This document shows, one piece after another, positions 21,491 through 35,540 of a stretch of DNA of 64,000 nucleotides (the first letter of the stretch is position 1; the number at the start of each line of letters is the position of its first letter). Position numbers and translations under genes: made by a program. The stretch lies in assembly GCF_030867145.1 (NCBI RefSeq), contig NC_134434.1, positions 6,572,001 through 6,636,000 on the forward strand, in the 5' to 3' direction. Below the pieces are notes generated by a model. The model did not search any database and was not told the DNA's origin. It saw nothing but the letters and a program-made list of their open reading frames with translations. The DNA comes from Opisthocomus hoazin (lineage: Eukaryota; Chordata; Aves; Opisthocomiformes; Opisthocomidae).

Positions 21491-24400
21491 TTTTCATCCT
21501 CTCCATTTCTCAACTGCTAGTAATTACACTTAGAAATGCTCTAGAAGCCAAAACAAACAAGGGAGAGATTTCCAGGGAGCTTTCAGTTTGTTATTAATCC
21601 TTCAAAGAGGGTTTTGTCCACAAGGCAATACAGAGAGTTATCGTGTTGCTAAGCCCGCTCCTCTGCTTTGCGTGTTTGCAGCATCATTTCTCTCTGATGA
21701 GCGAATTTGCGTATACGCTGACATCTCCCTTTTTGGACTGGATGTTTTCTCTCTCACATGATGGGAAAAACAAATTCCACACTGAATCAGAACACAGCCT
21801 GCACAGCTAATATGATCTGGATTTGTTTCAAAGGACATAGATTTTGGTCACTCAGGACCTACCTCAGAACCAACTGGAAGTAATTTTGTGCGTGGTTTTT
21901 TTTTTCCCACCATACTATGAAGGATGACTTCATGCGCACAGCATGACAAAAAATATCCACAGATACTGGGTATTTGTCTTCTGCCTCAGATTTCCTATTG
22001 CTTATCTCTAATTTTCAAAAGAATCTGTGGAAAAAAAATAGCCATTTACTGGATTTTTCTGTACTACATTATATTTACATGGATACGAAAATTCCATCAC
22101 ATACTCATCCTGCACTGACTCACTGGAATGTGCTTATCACAGGTGAATCTACTGAAGACAGTCATCCTTATTGACACTTTGCCTTTCTCCTTGGAGCCTA
22201 TTCATGCATGACCTCATGGAGCTGCACAAGAGTTGGCTGAAGACTGGGCGCAGTGTCCCTCTAATTAGCAATATTATCTCACCTGGTATGATATTTTATG
22301 ATCAGCAGACGTTATCTGGGAGATCTAATTCAAGAGAAACTGATGGGAATATTTCAATTCTGTTATTGACTTTTCTTCCCAAGCTTTGTAATTAATTCCC
22401 ACGGCCTCAGGCGGGCTGTAGTAGCAGTGACAGATGAGCTGTGCTCCATCACAAGTGCAAGTTAAAGACCAAGCTGCCGTGTTTGACTGCTATCCTGTCC
22501 CACCACAGTTGGTGACTCTGCCTCCACTGCCTCTGCTACACCCGTGGCAATGTAAAGGCAATACATGGTGATACGTTTCCCAAAGATTATTAACGACTAA
22601 GGAAATCCCAGTCCGTAGTAACCTGGCACATCAGGATGGACCCATTTGCCTTTTCTTGACCTGCCTTCAAGCCTCGCAGGTTTCTAGGAATAAAGCACCT
22701 CATGTCATTCTCCAAAGTTGAACACTATAGCATGAAAGACTATTTGCAGACTTTCAGGGCAATCACTGAAGAATTCATTTAATGAGACTTACGACTTCTA
22801 AGGAAGAGATTGTTTACAAGTGTTTGGGCTGACAATGCAGGTAGAAGTTGTGGAATTTCTTTGGAAAGCCAGTGAGTTCATTCAAACAGATGGCATTTAG
22901 ACACAAAAGGCCTTTTGAAAAGGACTAGCAGCATTGCTAGGCACTTTAAAAATCTGGGCTGCAGGGTTTGATGCTGGTCTGTTCAATGGGTGCCAGGGTA
23001 TTTCCCTAACTCAACCGAGTACTATGATTGCAGACCACATTATATGGCAGAAAATTCATATAAAACTGGATTAGAGCCAAATAAACCTTCTAAGACAAAG
23101 TCTAAAGACAAGCTGATGCTCAAATATCTGCACAGCCATTTAAACCCAACCTACTGAACAGGTTTTACATCAGAAATCACGACCTAGTGAAGCGTGGAGG
23201 TGACTCAGATGCCAACGTGTGTAAACACTGCTGGTCTGCCTCATGGAGGCACATCCAACAAAGTATGCGCTGGCTGACCAGGCCTTCTTGGGTAGTAGGA
23301 AGAGCTGGACCTCAGCCAAAGCTTGAAGACACATAGATCAAGGTTTCAGACTCCCGCTATAAAGTTCAAGTAAGTTGGCAAGTGGCGTTCTAGGGCTGGC
23401 CTATTCCTAGTTTTAACCACTTCTCTGGATAGATTTGGTATAGCTGCTATGAAGTGAAGACTGACTGGCTCAAATTTATTTTTAAAAACTGAACTAACCA
23501 GATGATTTTTTTATCTGACTATAGGCCAGTCCAACCCACATGAAGAAAAGGTCAGAGCACAGATCAAACACTTCTTGGCCAACGTGGCACTGCTATTAGG
23601 GGAGATTTCCAGCAACCTTTGTCACAAGTTGCAAGATATTTATCAGAAACAAATGGAGTTTGAAATTTCATGACATTTAATTTTTTAAGACAGTAATTGC
23701 CTATTTCCTTACCAAAATTAGAAACAGAAAATATTTTCAAAAGCCCTCTCTCCCGCAATGTCTATTGTGATTCAATTCCTTTTCTTTGCAGCTAAGGCAT
23801 CGATCCCCTTTCTAACAGAAGCCCAGTATGGTCTCATGCCCGAGGAGCTCAGTCCAAGGGCAGGCACAAGCAGTGCCAAGAGCAGAGCAATAGGTCTCTT
23901 CTACTGGAGGAGGAGCGAGGTGAGCGTGCTTTCAAGAGAATGACTACAGCAGCTGCAAGATATAAGTTTCACTTTATCAGCCTCTCAAGAAGAAACAACT
24001 TTGCTTGCCATTAAAGTCCTTCTGGAAGCTACGATACTTGTCCTTAAAAATTAAAGGATGGAAATGGGTATTCTGTAAAGTTAGTCCCAGTTCACCACTC
24101 AGAAGCTGAAGAGCAGAAGGTGAAGAATAGCTGTTTCAATTATATATGTATGCACGTGTATAGATATATATAGAGTCATAATCTGGACACAACCTTCTGC
24201 AAAGTGACATGCAAAACTGTGTGGACAACTTGCAGATTTGGGTTCTCTCTCAGTCCACCACTTTAAGAGAGAGCAAGATAGTGAGAACATGGACAGTTTG
24301 CAGGAGGTGATCATAGGAAAAAATAGACACATTATGCAATTCAGTCATCTTCCTGATGCTGCTTCCCATCTCCTTACCTTGTCCTGGTGATACAACCCAC

Positions 24401-27400
24401 AAAGCTACCGTTCACTGCAAAAGGATGTGCAGGTACGTTGCCATATGGCAGTGGTGTCCAGACGCATGTGACTCCATCTTCCTGCTTGAGGTTTTGTTAA
24501 AAGATCTTGACTGTGACTGCAAATTTTTTTAGTGGTTGTCAGGTCGCCAGTCACAGCTCACTGCCTCCATTTGTGGTACAGGCACGTCTTATGGGTAAAG
24601 TTTTAACTAGCACAATTACCCTTTGATGAATTAATGGTATTAAGCCAACTTTATTTCGGCTATATCTACCTTCCGTCCCTTTTGGCTGCATGCCCCAGCT
24701 GTAAACATTTGTAAAATGCCTCAGTAACTCTCAGAAATTATTTTACCACACTTAGAAGAAATTCCAGAGTCCCACATAAAATCATCCTTGGAATGCAAAC
24801 TAAAACTACCGGGCACAGCAAATGAATTATCATTATTCTCACAAGTACTTCGCGGAGCGCTCTGAGCTCCAGGGATCTTCTTGTACCTTCTGAGGTTTCA
24901 GAGGGATAGGAGATTATGTTGCCCCAAGCATGCAGTGTATAACCTTCAAGTCCCTCCAGCATCAACGTGGGTAAACACTGGAAGACATAATTAATTGGCA
25001 CACCAGAAGGACCTGCACACCTGATGACAGGAGTGGACAAAGAAATACAGCATGTGTTTTCCTCCTTCTGTGATCAGACTCGCCTTCCAAAGCAGTTCTT
25101 GGAGGACTTGATTTCAGAGGAAAGTGTTTCTGTAACTGAAAATACCCTGCCCTCAACACAATGTAGCTAATTCCATAGTATTTCTGATGGGTGGTGGCTG
25201 AAACCAGAGGCAGTTTTAAGGAGAGGAGATAAAAATGAAAGTAATGCATTGGGTGTGACCATATGGTTACATCCTTTTATCCTGCTGCTGGGCCATCAGT
25301 ACCGCACCCTTGAGCCCTGGATTTTCCCTTTAATGTTACTGTTTTCTCTCACACCTCTGTACCCTACTGACCTATTTTCTCCTGATCATCTTAAAGTCCT
25401 GACCTTCCCCTTTATGTCTTTTGTGGCCCCTCCAAATCTGGAAAACTGTGATCATGGCTGGACTAACAATAAAGGAAATCACCAAAGGGATGTCACAGCT
25501 TTGCCAAGGACACTGTGCACGTGTGCTCACACAGGATCCGTAGAGTTCTGGGATTTCCCATCACTTCTTGAGGTGGATCCCCTTTGTCAGATGCCAGTGG
25601 CTGTTAGATGCTGCTACCTACTAGGACTGAAAAGCTGTTTTGAGAAGAGCATGGGGAAAGAGCTGAGCAAAGACCCTGCTGTAGGCTGTCTCCATCACGA
25701 GCTGGGCTGCTGACTCTCCCCGCTCCCCTGTTCCTACCAAGGAGCCTGACGCTGGACACAGATGGTTTCTGGGTCCCTAATCCACAGACCAGCCCCCGTC
25801 TCTTGGATAGGGGCCACGTAGCAGGGGGAAAGAGGCTCAGGTCATGGAGCACAGCATCTCCCGTTGCAGGACATAAGACACTGACTGACCCCACTTGCAG
25901 GGGTGTGCTGGGGACAGGTCCTGATCGTGTCACCAAATGTATGGAGGTCTCATGTGGTGGGGAAGTTGCATATCAAGAGGCCTTCTACCAACAAATCTGG
26001 CCTAAAACCTGAATCTAGGTTTACAGCACCTGAATTACATTCAATCCCTGAAATCCTTGCAAAGGCTTTTAATGTAGGAAAACATCCAGTGGCTGCAAGG
26101 GTTACATTACACCTTGTGACTGGGAAAACGTCCGGCAGCAGTCGGTTAGTCATGCAGTCTATAGCGTAATTACAGCTCCACAGACCCAGAGTATGTTTTG
26201 GATTCACTCCACAAACACCGGGTAATTACTACCCTACAGATCCAAGGCTTTTCAAGGATTTATAGGGCTGGCATGTGGTACATCCCATGGAAAAACAGCA
26301 GATTGGGCATGATACAACAGGTATGATATTGTATATTAATTTCCATGGAAACCCTTGTGGGTAAACTGATGCAAGACCAAATGGAGCATCAACTAGCAAT
26401 TGTACCATGATGAGTGAGCACTTGCTGATCAGTGTTCATGCTTGGGCTAAAGGTTTCTTTGTAGGGTCAGCTAGGATGAGATCATTAGCGCTCTCCGAGG
26501 AACGCCTCGTCATACCCACAGGAGTTCTGTGGGAAGAAAAAATGATCACTCGTCAAGTAAAAGTGCTAAAAGATTTTTACCAATTGCCTGCTGACAAATC
26601 AGTGGAACATCTGACTAGTCGTCTCTTGGTGCAACTCTATCAAGACCAGCAAAACCACAGCAGAGTTGGACTTAATTTGCCCCACTGCCTTTTGAGTGTT
26701 TTCCAAATCTTTCCTCCTCTCATTTTTCATTTTTGCTGTGACTTTCCAGCAGGCAGCAGAGACAAGGTACCTGCTGAGTGATCATCCTGTTCCGTTTTCC
26801 ACATCTGACAGTCAAAAAAAAAGCGGAAAGAATGGTTTGCAGTGAGTGATAACAGCTCTGCCTGTTGCTACCATGGGACATCGCTGACGTGAGGATGCTG
26901 GTGTTAACACACGTGCACTGGGAAAGCAGGCAAGTTTGGTGGCAATGGACCACTGAAGGCAGAAGGGATGGGACATGCAGAAAGCCCATGGCAGAGCAGG
27001 AGCTGAGCACAGGCGAGGTCTGCGCAAGCCTCTGTGCAGCTGCCTGGATCAGTCCCGGGGCTGCTGGGGTGTCGTGGCATACCTGGGCTGAGTTTCAAGT
27101 CGACCTCAACTGATTTATGGGCTGGATGGAGACCCACAAAACCTGCGGCAATTCTGCATGGGGGTTCTCTGTGAAACTCAGCAAAACTGTGAAACTCCAG
27201 CTGAGCTTTGTCCTGATTTTTCCGAAACTCGGATAAATGTAAACCAAAAGCCTCAACCCAAATACTGCCAAATTATGGGGAATGTGCCAAAATGGAGAGT
27301 ATTTTTAAATATCTTCCCCTGTTTTGTGGCTTAAGGGATGGGCATAGGGATATTAAGCAATAATCAAAGGAATACAGAGACACTGTTTTTTGAACTTTGT

Positions 27401-28939
27401 ACATGACCTTTTCCACGAGGTGAACTTCTTGTATAAGACTTTCCTGTCTGAATGGGAAGGGAATGAGCAGAATAACACAATAAATGATCTCTCAGCAAAT
27501 GCTGAGGACTCCTTTACAAGGGTATGGCCTAATTTAAAGGTCCCAGCCAAACTAAAACAGCTGCTGAGCCACAGTTGGGTGTAAGGCATCCCAGGACTGA
27601 TCCCCCTTGGGTTGGAGGGGCAGTCGGCAGTCCAGAGCTGCCCACAAAAAGACAGTCTCTAGAAAACTCTAAAAAAACCTCAGATGCATCTATCTAACAT
27701 CAGGGGATAAGTAAGCTCTAGGTAGGGAGATACAGAGTGATTTACTGCCCTTAAAAATCTGTTTTCTCTTAAAAGTCTCTCTTCTAAATAAAAATCTTTC
27801 CTCTAAATAAAGAGTACTTGGCTCAGATAGGGCCCTTTCTTTACTGTATACCAGTGTCATTGCTCCCAGAAAGCAGAGAACCACAGGCAGTGAAAATAGT
27901 TCAGGCGTGCTGAGGTAATGGGGATAATTATCCTCACTCCGAGGCCGCAAATGGGAAAAAAGTGCGATTTTTCCCTGAAACTCAGGATGCGAAGCTGGGA
28001 TGGTGTGTGCTGGAGAAGCCTGGGAAGCGCAGGAGCAGGTACCCACGCTGGCTCCTGCAAAGCATCAGCAGCTGAACCCTCTGCACCTTCCAGTGCTTGG
28101 GTGGAGAGGGAAGGAAGGCGATTAACTCTTCGCCATAAGAGGAAGAGCAAGAAGAGCAATGTTTGTCAAAAGGAAACATGAAAAAAACCCAACCCTCAGA
28201 CCCAACTGTCCTAATTCCACCCATCAGATAAGCTAACGGAGCATTAACACTTCTCCATTTCACCCTTCCTGCCCTGCAATTTGGGAATGGAACACACGCC
28301 TCTGCACCCCTTTGCTCTTGCTAAGCTGCCCATCCTATCCCACATTTATCTGCTGCAATCACAGCAGCCGTGCACGTATCTGTTCCTGTTAATTAATCAA
28401 CAAAAACGGTGATGTTGACAAATGACAGCAGCTTTCTCCATCCTGGACTGCTGATGGTGTGATAGTGACCTGTCCTCCCTGGGGAGCAGGGACCACGTCC
28501 AGAGCTCTGGAAGTTTTGAAGGGTATCGTGACAGGGCAAAGGGGCTGATTGCCAGGGCTTCCCTCACTTATCCAGCGGTGTTTATAGCCCCCATCCTTTC
28601 CCATTTGGTTGCTTGGGGCAGGGAAGAAGGCATGACTTTCTAAGGGCTGCGAGCTGTTCTCCTGTGCGCACACATTGCTCAGTGAGTTCTTGTGTCCTTT
28701 TGATGCCCGAGATTTGGGGACAAAACTTCCATGGCGAGCAAATATTGTGATAGCATTACGCCTGCCCTTCAGCCTTCGCAGGTCTGTAAAACTGTCCTGG
28801 CTTGAAGCTTGTGCATTCAAAAGGAGTAAGCCTGTTTTTCACTGATTCATGAAAGCTTAAGGTGAGAGGTGAAGTGTCACTTGGCCTCTCTTTAGGCTCC
28901 TTCCCCCAGTTCACAGCCTGTTGAAGTCCAGGCTTTAGC
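21491..28939. other. Intergenic desert segment, no gene found
   Basis: About 7.4 kb with no recognisable gene or mobile element. One ATG-initiated frame of 124 codons at 26407-26781 is the most protein-like here but matches no family I know. A frame of 154 codons at 25249-25713 is hydrophobic at its start but otherwise unremarkable. An alternating purine-pyrimidine patch lies near 24142-24162. Confidence 0.6.
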
Positions 28940-29110
28940 CTGGTATATCTTCTAGAACGGCATCCAGCCTTGCTGTGAAGGGATCAAAATGTCCATTGAC
29001 TCCTGCAGTAATTTCTTTCCAAGGATGACGTCACTCTGCTGTTAAATGTGTTCATCTAACTTGTTAGAATTTCTTAATCAGTAGCTTCCAGCTACCGATT
29101 CTTGCTGCAG
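28940..29110 (-). mobile_element. Ancient CR1/L3-like LINE relic
   Basis: The words CTTCTAGAACGGCATCCAG, ATGTCCATTGACTCC, CTCTGCTGTTAAATGTGT and AGTAGCTTCCAGCTACCGATTC follow each other as in the reverse complement of old amniote CR1-type 3' ends. Divergence is high and there is no usable reading frame. The call is from memory of the consensus, so the boundaries are approximate. Confidence 0.6.
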
Positions 29111-30002
29111 TGATCAAAACGGAGCACAGTATGGCAGGATCAGCCTCTCCTGCCTTTTCTGTCCCCGTCTACTCCAATATCCGTGCATTATTCTTCACTT
29201 CACTTGTTTTGTGACTGCTTTTTTTAATGCAGAATGCGTTGGAGAAACACTGTAAGGCGGAACAAAGTGATTGTGCATTAGTGCTCCTAGGTTATGCATT
29301 CCCCTTCGTGTTCGAAGAATATCAAAGTGGGATGGGAACAAGTCTGGTAAATAGTCCCGATGGATGCTGCACGAGTCGCTAGCGCTGGGCAGAGTTCCCT
29401 TACTGCAAAACACTCTGTCCTCCCCCTTAGAATGGGATGTAAAGAAAAGGACCCCACGGTAGTAGAAAGAGAACTGTTTTAAAGACAGAGAGCTTTGTCC
29501 TTATCCTTACTGCTCCAGGCATATACCAGAGGGAAATGGAGTAGGGTATGGGGCCAAAATTAATATTGTTTTTGGAAAGAGATTGATCCTGGAAAGTAAG
29601 TACATGCAAGAGGAAGAGAAACAAGGGTTTGTTAGTAAAGGTCACTTTGAGGTCTGGCACTCATGACCTGAAAAAGTCCAAAGGCTTTGGATTCAATCAC
29701 CTCAAACAATGAGGGAACAGACTATGATTACATAGCTGCAAGAGTGCATGGGGTAATTTAAGAGTCGGAAATTGAATAAAAAAAGGCTAGGATACCCACA
29801 AACAAGATGCACTCTGCCATGTTATGCAGGGTTTGACAGCAGCCATAAGCCCTTTTAGGTGATCCTGCTGCTAACAGCAGCCTGCCAAGAACATGACTGT
29901 CCTTGGGAGTATGGGAATATTGTAAACTGCTGGTACTCTGTGGCTGGGCACATAACTTACTTTCTCACCACTTCCTTCCTTCACAGTAAATGGAACAGTA
30001 AC

Positions 30003-30024
30003 AAAAAAAAAAAAAAAAAAAAAA
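30003..30024. repeat. A22 homopolymer
   Basis: Twenty-two consecutive A. There is no recognisable retrogene or SINE body upstream, so it is not obviously a retroposition tail. Confidence 0.9.
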
Positions 30025-33000
30025 GTGGGTATCTGGGTAGGCCAAATCCACATCCAGTTTCCCAAAGCCCTTTACTAGAAAGTGCTTGAGTGTTTGAGCA
30101 CGTAGAGCTGAGGTGATCAGGGAATCGAGGACACTTCCCACTCCGCCACTCGTTAAGACACTGGGAATTTAATTGAGGTTGGGGCATTAGGACCTGTGGC
30201 TCAACTCAGCTCAGTGCACTTTCACCTGAGACTGGGTTATTTGCTCTGCTTTATTGTTGTTTTATAGTGATATAATAAACCAGTAATCAGAAAGCCCCTT
30301 GGTCCAGGATGGACATTTTCCCTAGCTGAACCAAACCAACAAAGACCTAGGAAACAAAAATATTACTCTGTCTTTCCCCTTACTTTGGAGATGTTACAGA
30401 CAGCTCTGGCTATAGAGTGAGGAAAATGAGTTTGCTAAAATATCCACTGAAACAGCAATACATACTTGTGCTAGTAAGTGCAGAGTCCATGCCTGGAACA
30501 ACCACAACACGTGAATAAATGTGACAGCAACCTCTAATGACAGACTCCTTTAAGGCTTATTTCTAAAGAGCGGGCAAGAAACCAGTCTCCACAGAAATCC
30601 TTTGCTGCACTGTCTCCCATTTATATAAGGCCCTGAGGCTAATGAACACCTAGCAACACCTCGAGAAAGATGAAACTTCATTTAGGGCTCCTTGCTTTGA
30701 CACACAGTTGAAAGATCAGGGAAACAGAAGCCTTTTTTGGTATCTTATAGCCCACAGACACAGAGTAGCTGTAAGATGAGAAGAATATGCTTAGCTTTAA
30801 TTAGCTTTCTAGAAGATGTAGACACATTTAACAAACACAAACCCTGCCTATCTGGGGTCTGATATCAGACTCTGCTAGTCATTCGGTCTCAATTGCTTCT
30901 CTTTGTCTTGCTTTGCTGAAACCTACTTGGATTTAGGGGGATGTGGGAAAGAAACCACTTTGCTATGTATAAAATAGGTAGAAATTAAACTTCAGGAGAG
31001 GAAGCAAAGAAGGGGGAAGAAATTAAATACTAATAAAGCTAAATTTTATTTAAATAAAAAATATTGTTTTAATAATATTATTATTGCAAGTATGAATTTG
31101 CTTTAAAGGTAATGAGCAATACTCCTACTGAGAGGACGCATGGTAGCCTCTGTTTTACCTCCATGTGCCCAACTTTACCCCCACATCCACATACCTGTTT
31201 CTTCCTCGAGGAAGCCCAGCCACTGATGCCACCCCCAGGGATGGCAGACACGAAGCTGCCACACGGAGCAAGGTCTTGCACCGAAATCCTGGTAGTGCCA
31301 TGGCTTGGGCATGACTTCCACTCCGACAAACCCTCCCCCACGTACACAGTGCATCCTTAGTTGAGGAATTCAGGTGGACAAGTTCTGGGATGCACATTCC
31401 AGTCCAGGGAGCAACTGGACTAATTGAAAACTGGAGCTATGATCTTTCACAATGTTTCAGTCAGCCTTTAGGCATCAGCTGAAACCCTCTGGAATGGAAA
31501 TTAAGCAACTCTATTTTAATTAGTTCCCTATGTAAGACTGAAAGAAAGTAAGTTGTCAGGCTGCTGCAGAGCAATACTTCGTGTCAGAGGCAATGCTCTT
31601 ACAAAAGACCTTGGGTTTCAGATCAAGAGGAATTACCTCTAACCTGAAAATAAAATATTTACCTCAGTGAAGGATGCTTCAGACTCCCTGGAACAAAGTT
31701 TCTTTGTATCTTCTCTAGCACTAACTAGCTAAGCATTTTATAATTGATAATAAATAATAATAGCATTTATAATCCCAGACAAACTCAAGCACTGAGAAGT
31801 GAAGTGTTTCTAGATATGGAATCAGCAAATGCTCAACAAGACAGAGAGAACTGAAATCCCTTTTCCCCCCTCAGCCTTGCTTTTGTCACTGAACTGAGCT
31901 GACCATGAGCTGAATTTTATTTACTTCCTACATTTAAGTAGAAAGACATACAACAACACAAAGCACCTGATACAATTGACATTTAATACTGTTCATCTGT
32001 AATGAAGATCTCCTGTGACTACTTTTCTAATTCCTGTTAACACAACTTCCTAATGCTAATTACTTTCACACTTGGCTTATGAGTTTTTTATAGTATGTGT
32101 GTAGACAACGAGCTGCTAATAGTAACAATAGTCATAAAACCACAGTCACCCAAGCCATCAAAATACTTCGTGTAGGACTTTCTGAACTAGGATTGTTTTC
32201 CAAACCTGAAATAATCATCTGAGTTGATTTGCACATTTTGCAAACTTCATTAGAGCTCAGCATGGATGAAGACCGTGAAGATCTTTGTTCTGGCTAATAA
32301 TAGTTGTACTTCATCTTGCTTTCCCTTTTAACTCAGTGTGCCCTAATTGTGTATTTACATTTGCTGGCATGTGCAAAACATATTAAGTAGATGGGCAAAG
32401 CAGCTAATTAGTATTGTACATTCTGTACTTGCATAGTACACCAGAAAATTGTTCAGTGGAGGCAGGTTATCAAGCAAATAGTCAGCATTATTCATTCATT
32501 CAAAACCAGGAGTCATACATGAGGAACCCGCTTTCGTGCTCTAAAACTTGTACCCAATAGCACAGGATTTCGTATCAAATCTTTTTGTGAAATCATATGC
32601 AGAGTTTTGCTGACTACCAATTTGGAAAGATGTGGGTTTGTGCTGTAGGCCGTACTTCTGCGGAACGTTTTGTTTGCTGCTTGCTCAGCTCCCATCCCCT
32701 ATCAGAATCGGCAACTCCCCACTCAGGCTGCAGGTGCTCTTCTTCCATTGCTGCTTCCTCTCTCTCCTGTGGAAGTCACAACTTGTGGCATCAGCAAATG
32801 TGTAGCAAAAAAATCTAAAATGTTCTGTGGTGAAAATGAGAGGATTTCTTGTTTAAGCATATTAGTGTGATTTCTGCATAAAATACAAGCAACATATGTG
32901 GGCTTTAATGCAATGCTTTCCAAATACTGGTTAGAAGCAGCCTAAGATTCAAGGGTTTCTCTCTAGAGACTACAGCAGCTTGTTCAGAATTATGCAGAAG

Positions 33001-33833
33001 TGTAACGGGGATTAGAAGGAGCTGTATTTCTTCGTAACGGGGATGAGGATAATGTAGTTTAAAACCACAGACTGTGCTTCGCTACGCTTTGCTACGCAGT
33101 CCTCTGCCAGCTGGTTGCTTTGTCACACAGGCAGCTGAAGGAGGCAAACACGAGAAGCAGTCGGGTCCGCCGCACCAGCGAGCCGTTAATGCAGATTTTC
33201 TGGTAGCGGTGGTGCTAGGACACGTCACTACTGCTTGCTGGCAAACATGACTTCAGGTGTTGGTTTGTGTATGATGCGAAATGGTCCAGGATTTTCGTCC
33301 ACAGCAGAGCTGGGTGAGCGCGGTGGAGTGTGGAGAAACTGGAGAAATTTCACAGAACGGCTGGAAATATTTCGTAATGATTTTATCTCCTTTTCTTTTC
33401 AATTTTGTCTTTTTTCTTCCCATATTCTGTATTAGAAGATATGTTCCAAACTGACTACTGGCTTCATTTCATTAAACTGAGCTTGACTTGCACTTCTGAT
33501 CAAAACTAAGGCTAAAAGCATAACAAGAAGCAAAACAGGCCTCAGGTTGCTGCAGGTGTGGCAACTCCACTAATATGAAAATCTCGCAGGTCCTTTAATA
33601 AGAGTGTTGATAGTTCCTCTAATAAACCTGCCAATGAGCCAGGACTTGGGTTTCGCTCGGCCTTCTGTCCTTTCCTGCAGATGGAAACAGGTATTTGCTA
33701 GATGAGAAGTGATGAACTTTATGCCATGCTTGGTTTTTTTTCTTGGTGGTGGACCCAAACTTAACCAATCTACTAGAAATCAAGCAGTGCTGCTTCTCAA
33801 GAGCTTATCAGCAATTACTGATATTGTTATAGA

Positions 33834-33867
33834 GGACACACATACATACATACATATATATATATTT
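33834..33867. repeat. (CA)n(CATA)n(TA)n microsatellite
   Basis: A compound tract running from ACACA through four CATA units into TATATATATA. Confidence 0.9.
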
Positions 33868-33973
33868 CAAACTTATCTCCCCAACGCACAGAACAAGCTG
33901 GGGCATGGACTACCCACCCCAGTGGCACAGAGGCAATAAGCAGAGCTGCCTGTCTTCAAAGCATCAAATTCCC

Positions 33974-33988
33974 TTTTTTTTTTTTTTT
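33974..33988. repeat. T15 homopolymer
   Basis: Fifteen consecutive T after CCC. Confidence 0.9.
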
Positions 33989-35404
33989 AATATACTTACA
34001 AAGCTTTTCCTGACAGCTGAGATTCAGGCTGGTGACACAGACAACATTAGGCAGAGACCTGTGAGATGTGATGTTCCAGGCATCGTTGGCAAAGGTTTTG
34101 CCAAATAAATGTCTTTAATATGTTGGAGAGCGCAGGTATTTCTGGCGCAGAATTTCTGTCTTGGCAGCAGCATAATGTGTTTACTGAGGATCACAGTTTT
34201 AGTGCTACTAAATTTTAAATATATTACATGGACTTGCAGAAGAAGCAATTACCTTACAAATATCTTTATTTGTATATGATGATCAATACTCAGTGGGTAA
34301 AAAACCCCCCTTCTAGACAGCCAAAATCAATGCATGGTGGTTTATAACAGTCACTACTCTCACAAGCGCCCTAATCAGCTCTTTTCCTGTCTTAATTGGT
34401 CACGCGTAGCAAAGCACAAGTTCAGAGCAGTCTTTCCCAACAGAGACTACTGTAACATTACACGCAGTCTCAGTTACAAGGAAACATAGAAGTTGTGTTT
34501 CAGAGAAGAAGTCTGGCAGGTGATGGGATTTTCAACTGAAATAGGTCAGGAGTCAGACCTCACTTCAAACTGAGATTAAATCCGAGATAAAACTCAAGTT
34601 CAGAGGTCTGGTGATCAGGTTTTTTTTCTTTTATGAGATTTTTACACAAACTGTAGTTCAGAGCCAAGCTACGCATGTTTTCTGAAAAATAAATTAGCCA
34701 TTAGCTGCAAGAACCCAAAGCCAATAAATAAAATAAACGTGTTGTCTCTCCAAGCTAATGCTCCTTCAATGCTTCCAAAACCAAAAATAAATAAAAGATA
34801 TGTTATCCCTTCAGCAAAGTTATCTCTGAATAACCTGGCAACTTTCATGAGCTATAAAATTCAATTAACATTTTTTGCTTTGTGTGTCACACTTCAATTA
34901 GGTAGAAAGCATATTAATCATATAGCACAGGAGTGTATTTAACATGAGGTAGTGGGCTGGATTTCAGGACTTTGCTGCTCTGGTTGCGATTCAGACCCAG
35001 AATGGTCTGTGGCTTGTTTACATCTTTGGGAATGGAAGGGATGGGAGTCACCCGTGGGGTATTTATCAATTGGAAAAATGACCAGAACTGCACTTGAAGA
35101 GCTTGGAACAGCCTCTCCCTGCAAACTGCTGAATCCGTGCCTGGTACCAACAACATTTTAGCAACGGGTCTCTGAGAGGGCTCGAAAATCCTCATGGTGC
35201 AGACTATGAAATGCACTCTGCCTAGGAGAAAGGTCAGGGTTTCAAGCTGCAAAAGGACTTGTTTGGAAAATTGTGTGGCTGCTTCATGACTAGGTACCAA
35301 ACTCCCCCGCAGCTGCGTCTTTTTTTAAATCCCAATAGTCACTGCCTTTGAAAATCTGCCCCAGAAGACGTGAACCAGCAGCTTTTTCCCTGCAAAGGGA
35401 AGAG

Positions 35405-35540
35405 AATGATGCTCTGGTGGTTTTGGCACTGGAGGAGAAGTCGAGAGCTCTGTGTTTTCATTTTGATTTTGCCATTGTTTTTGACAAATCAGTTACACTT
35501 GTGAGCTTCAATTTCCCATCTTTAAATGAGGACTGACCCC
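35405..35540 (+). mobile_element. MIR-like SINE, nearly full length of head and core
   Basis: In order on the plus strand: a decayed A-box region (GCTCTGGTGGTTTTGGCACTGG), the AGAGCTCTGTGTTTTCATTTTG stretch in B-box position, TTTGCCATT, TTGACAAATCAGTTACAC, and the diagnostic GCTTCAATTTCCCATCTTTAAATGAGGA. These correspond to consecutive parts of a MIR element. The B box is no longer intact. A TTTGAAAATCTGCCCC phrase just upstream may be another old repeat. Confidence 0.8.

Larger units (their letters stand above)
29111..35404. other. Intergenic desert segment, no gene found
   Basis: No supportable coding region. It contains an A22 run (30003-30024), an AT-rich stretch at 31018-31090, two small tandem duplications (33002-33044, 33077-33096), a CATA/TA microsatellite (33834-33867) and a T15 run (33974-33988). 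The phrase GGGATTTTCAACTG...CAGGAGTCAGACC at 34524-34560 and TTTGAAAATCTGCCCC at 35347-35362 resemble tails of old sauropsid repeats. Confidence 0.6.

Noticed and set aside
25249..25713. 154-codon plus frame
   Set aside because: It starts without a clear ATG context, has no domain or motif, and shows cysteine and proline scatter typical of random translation.
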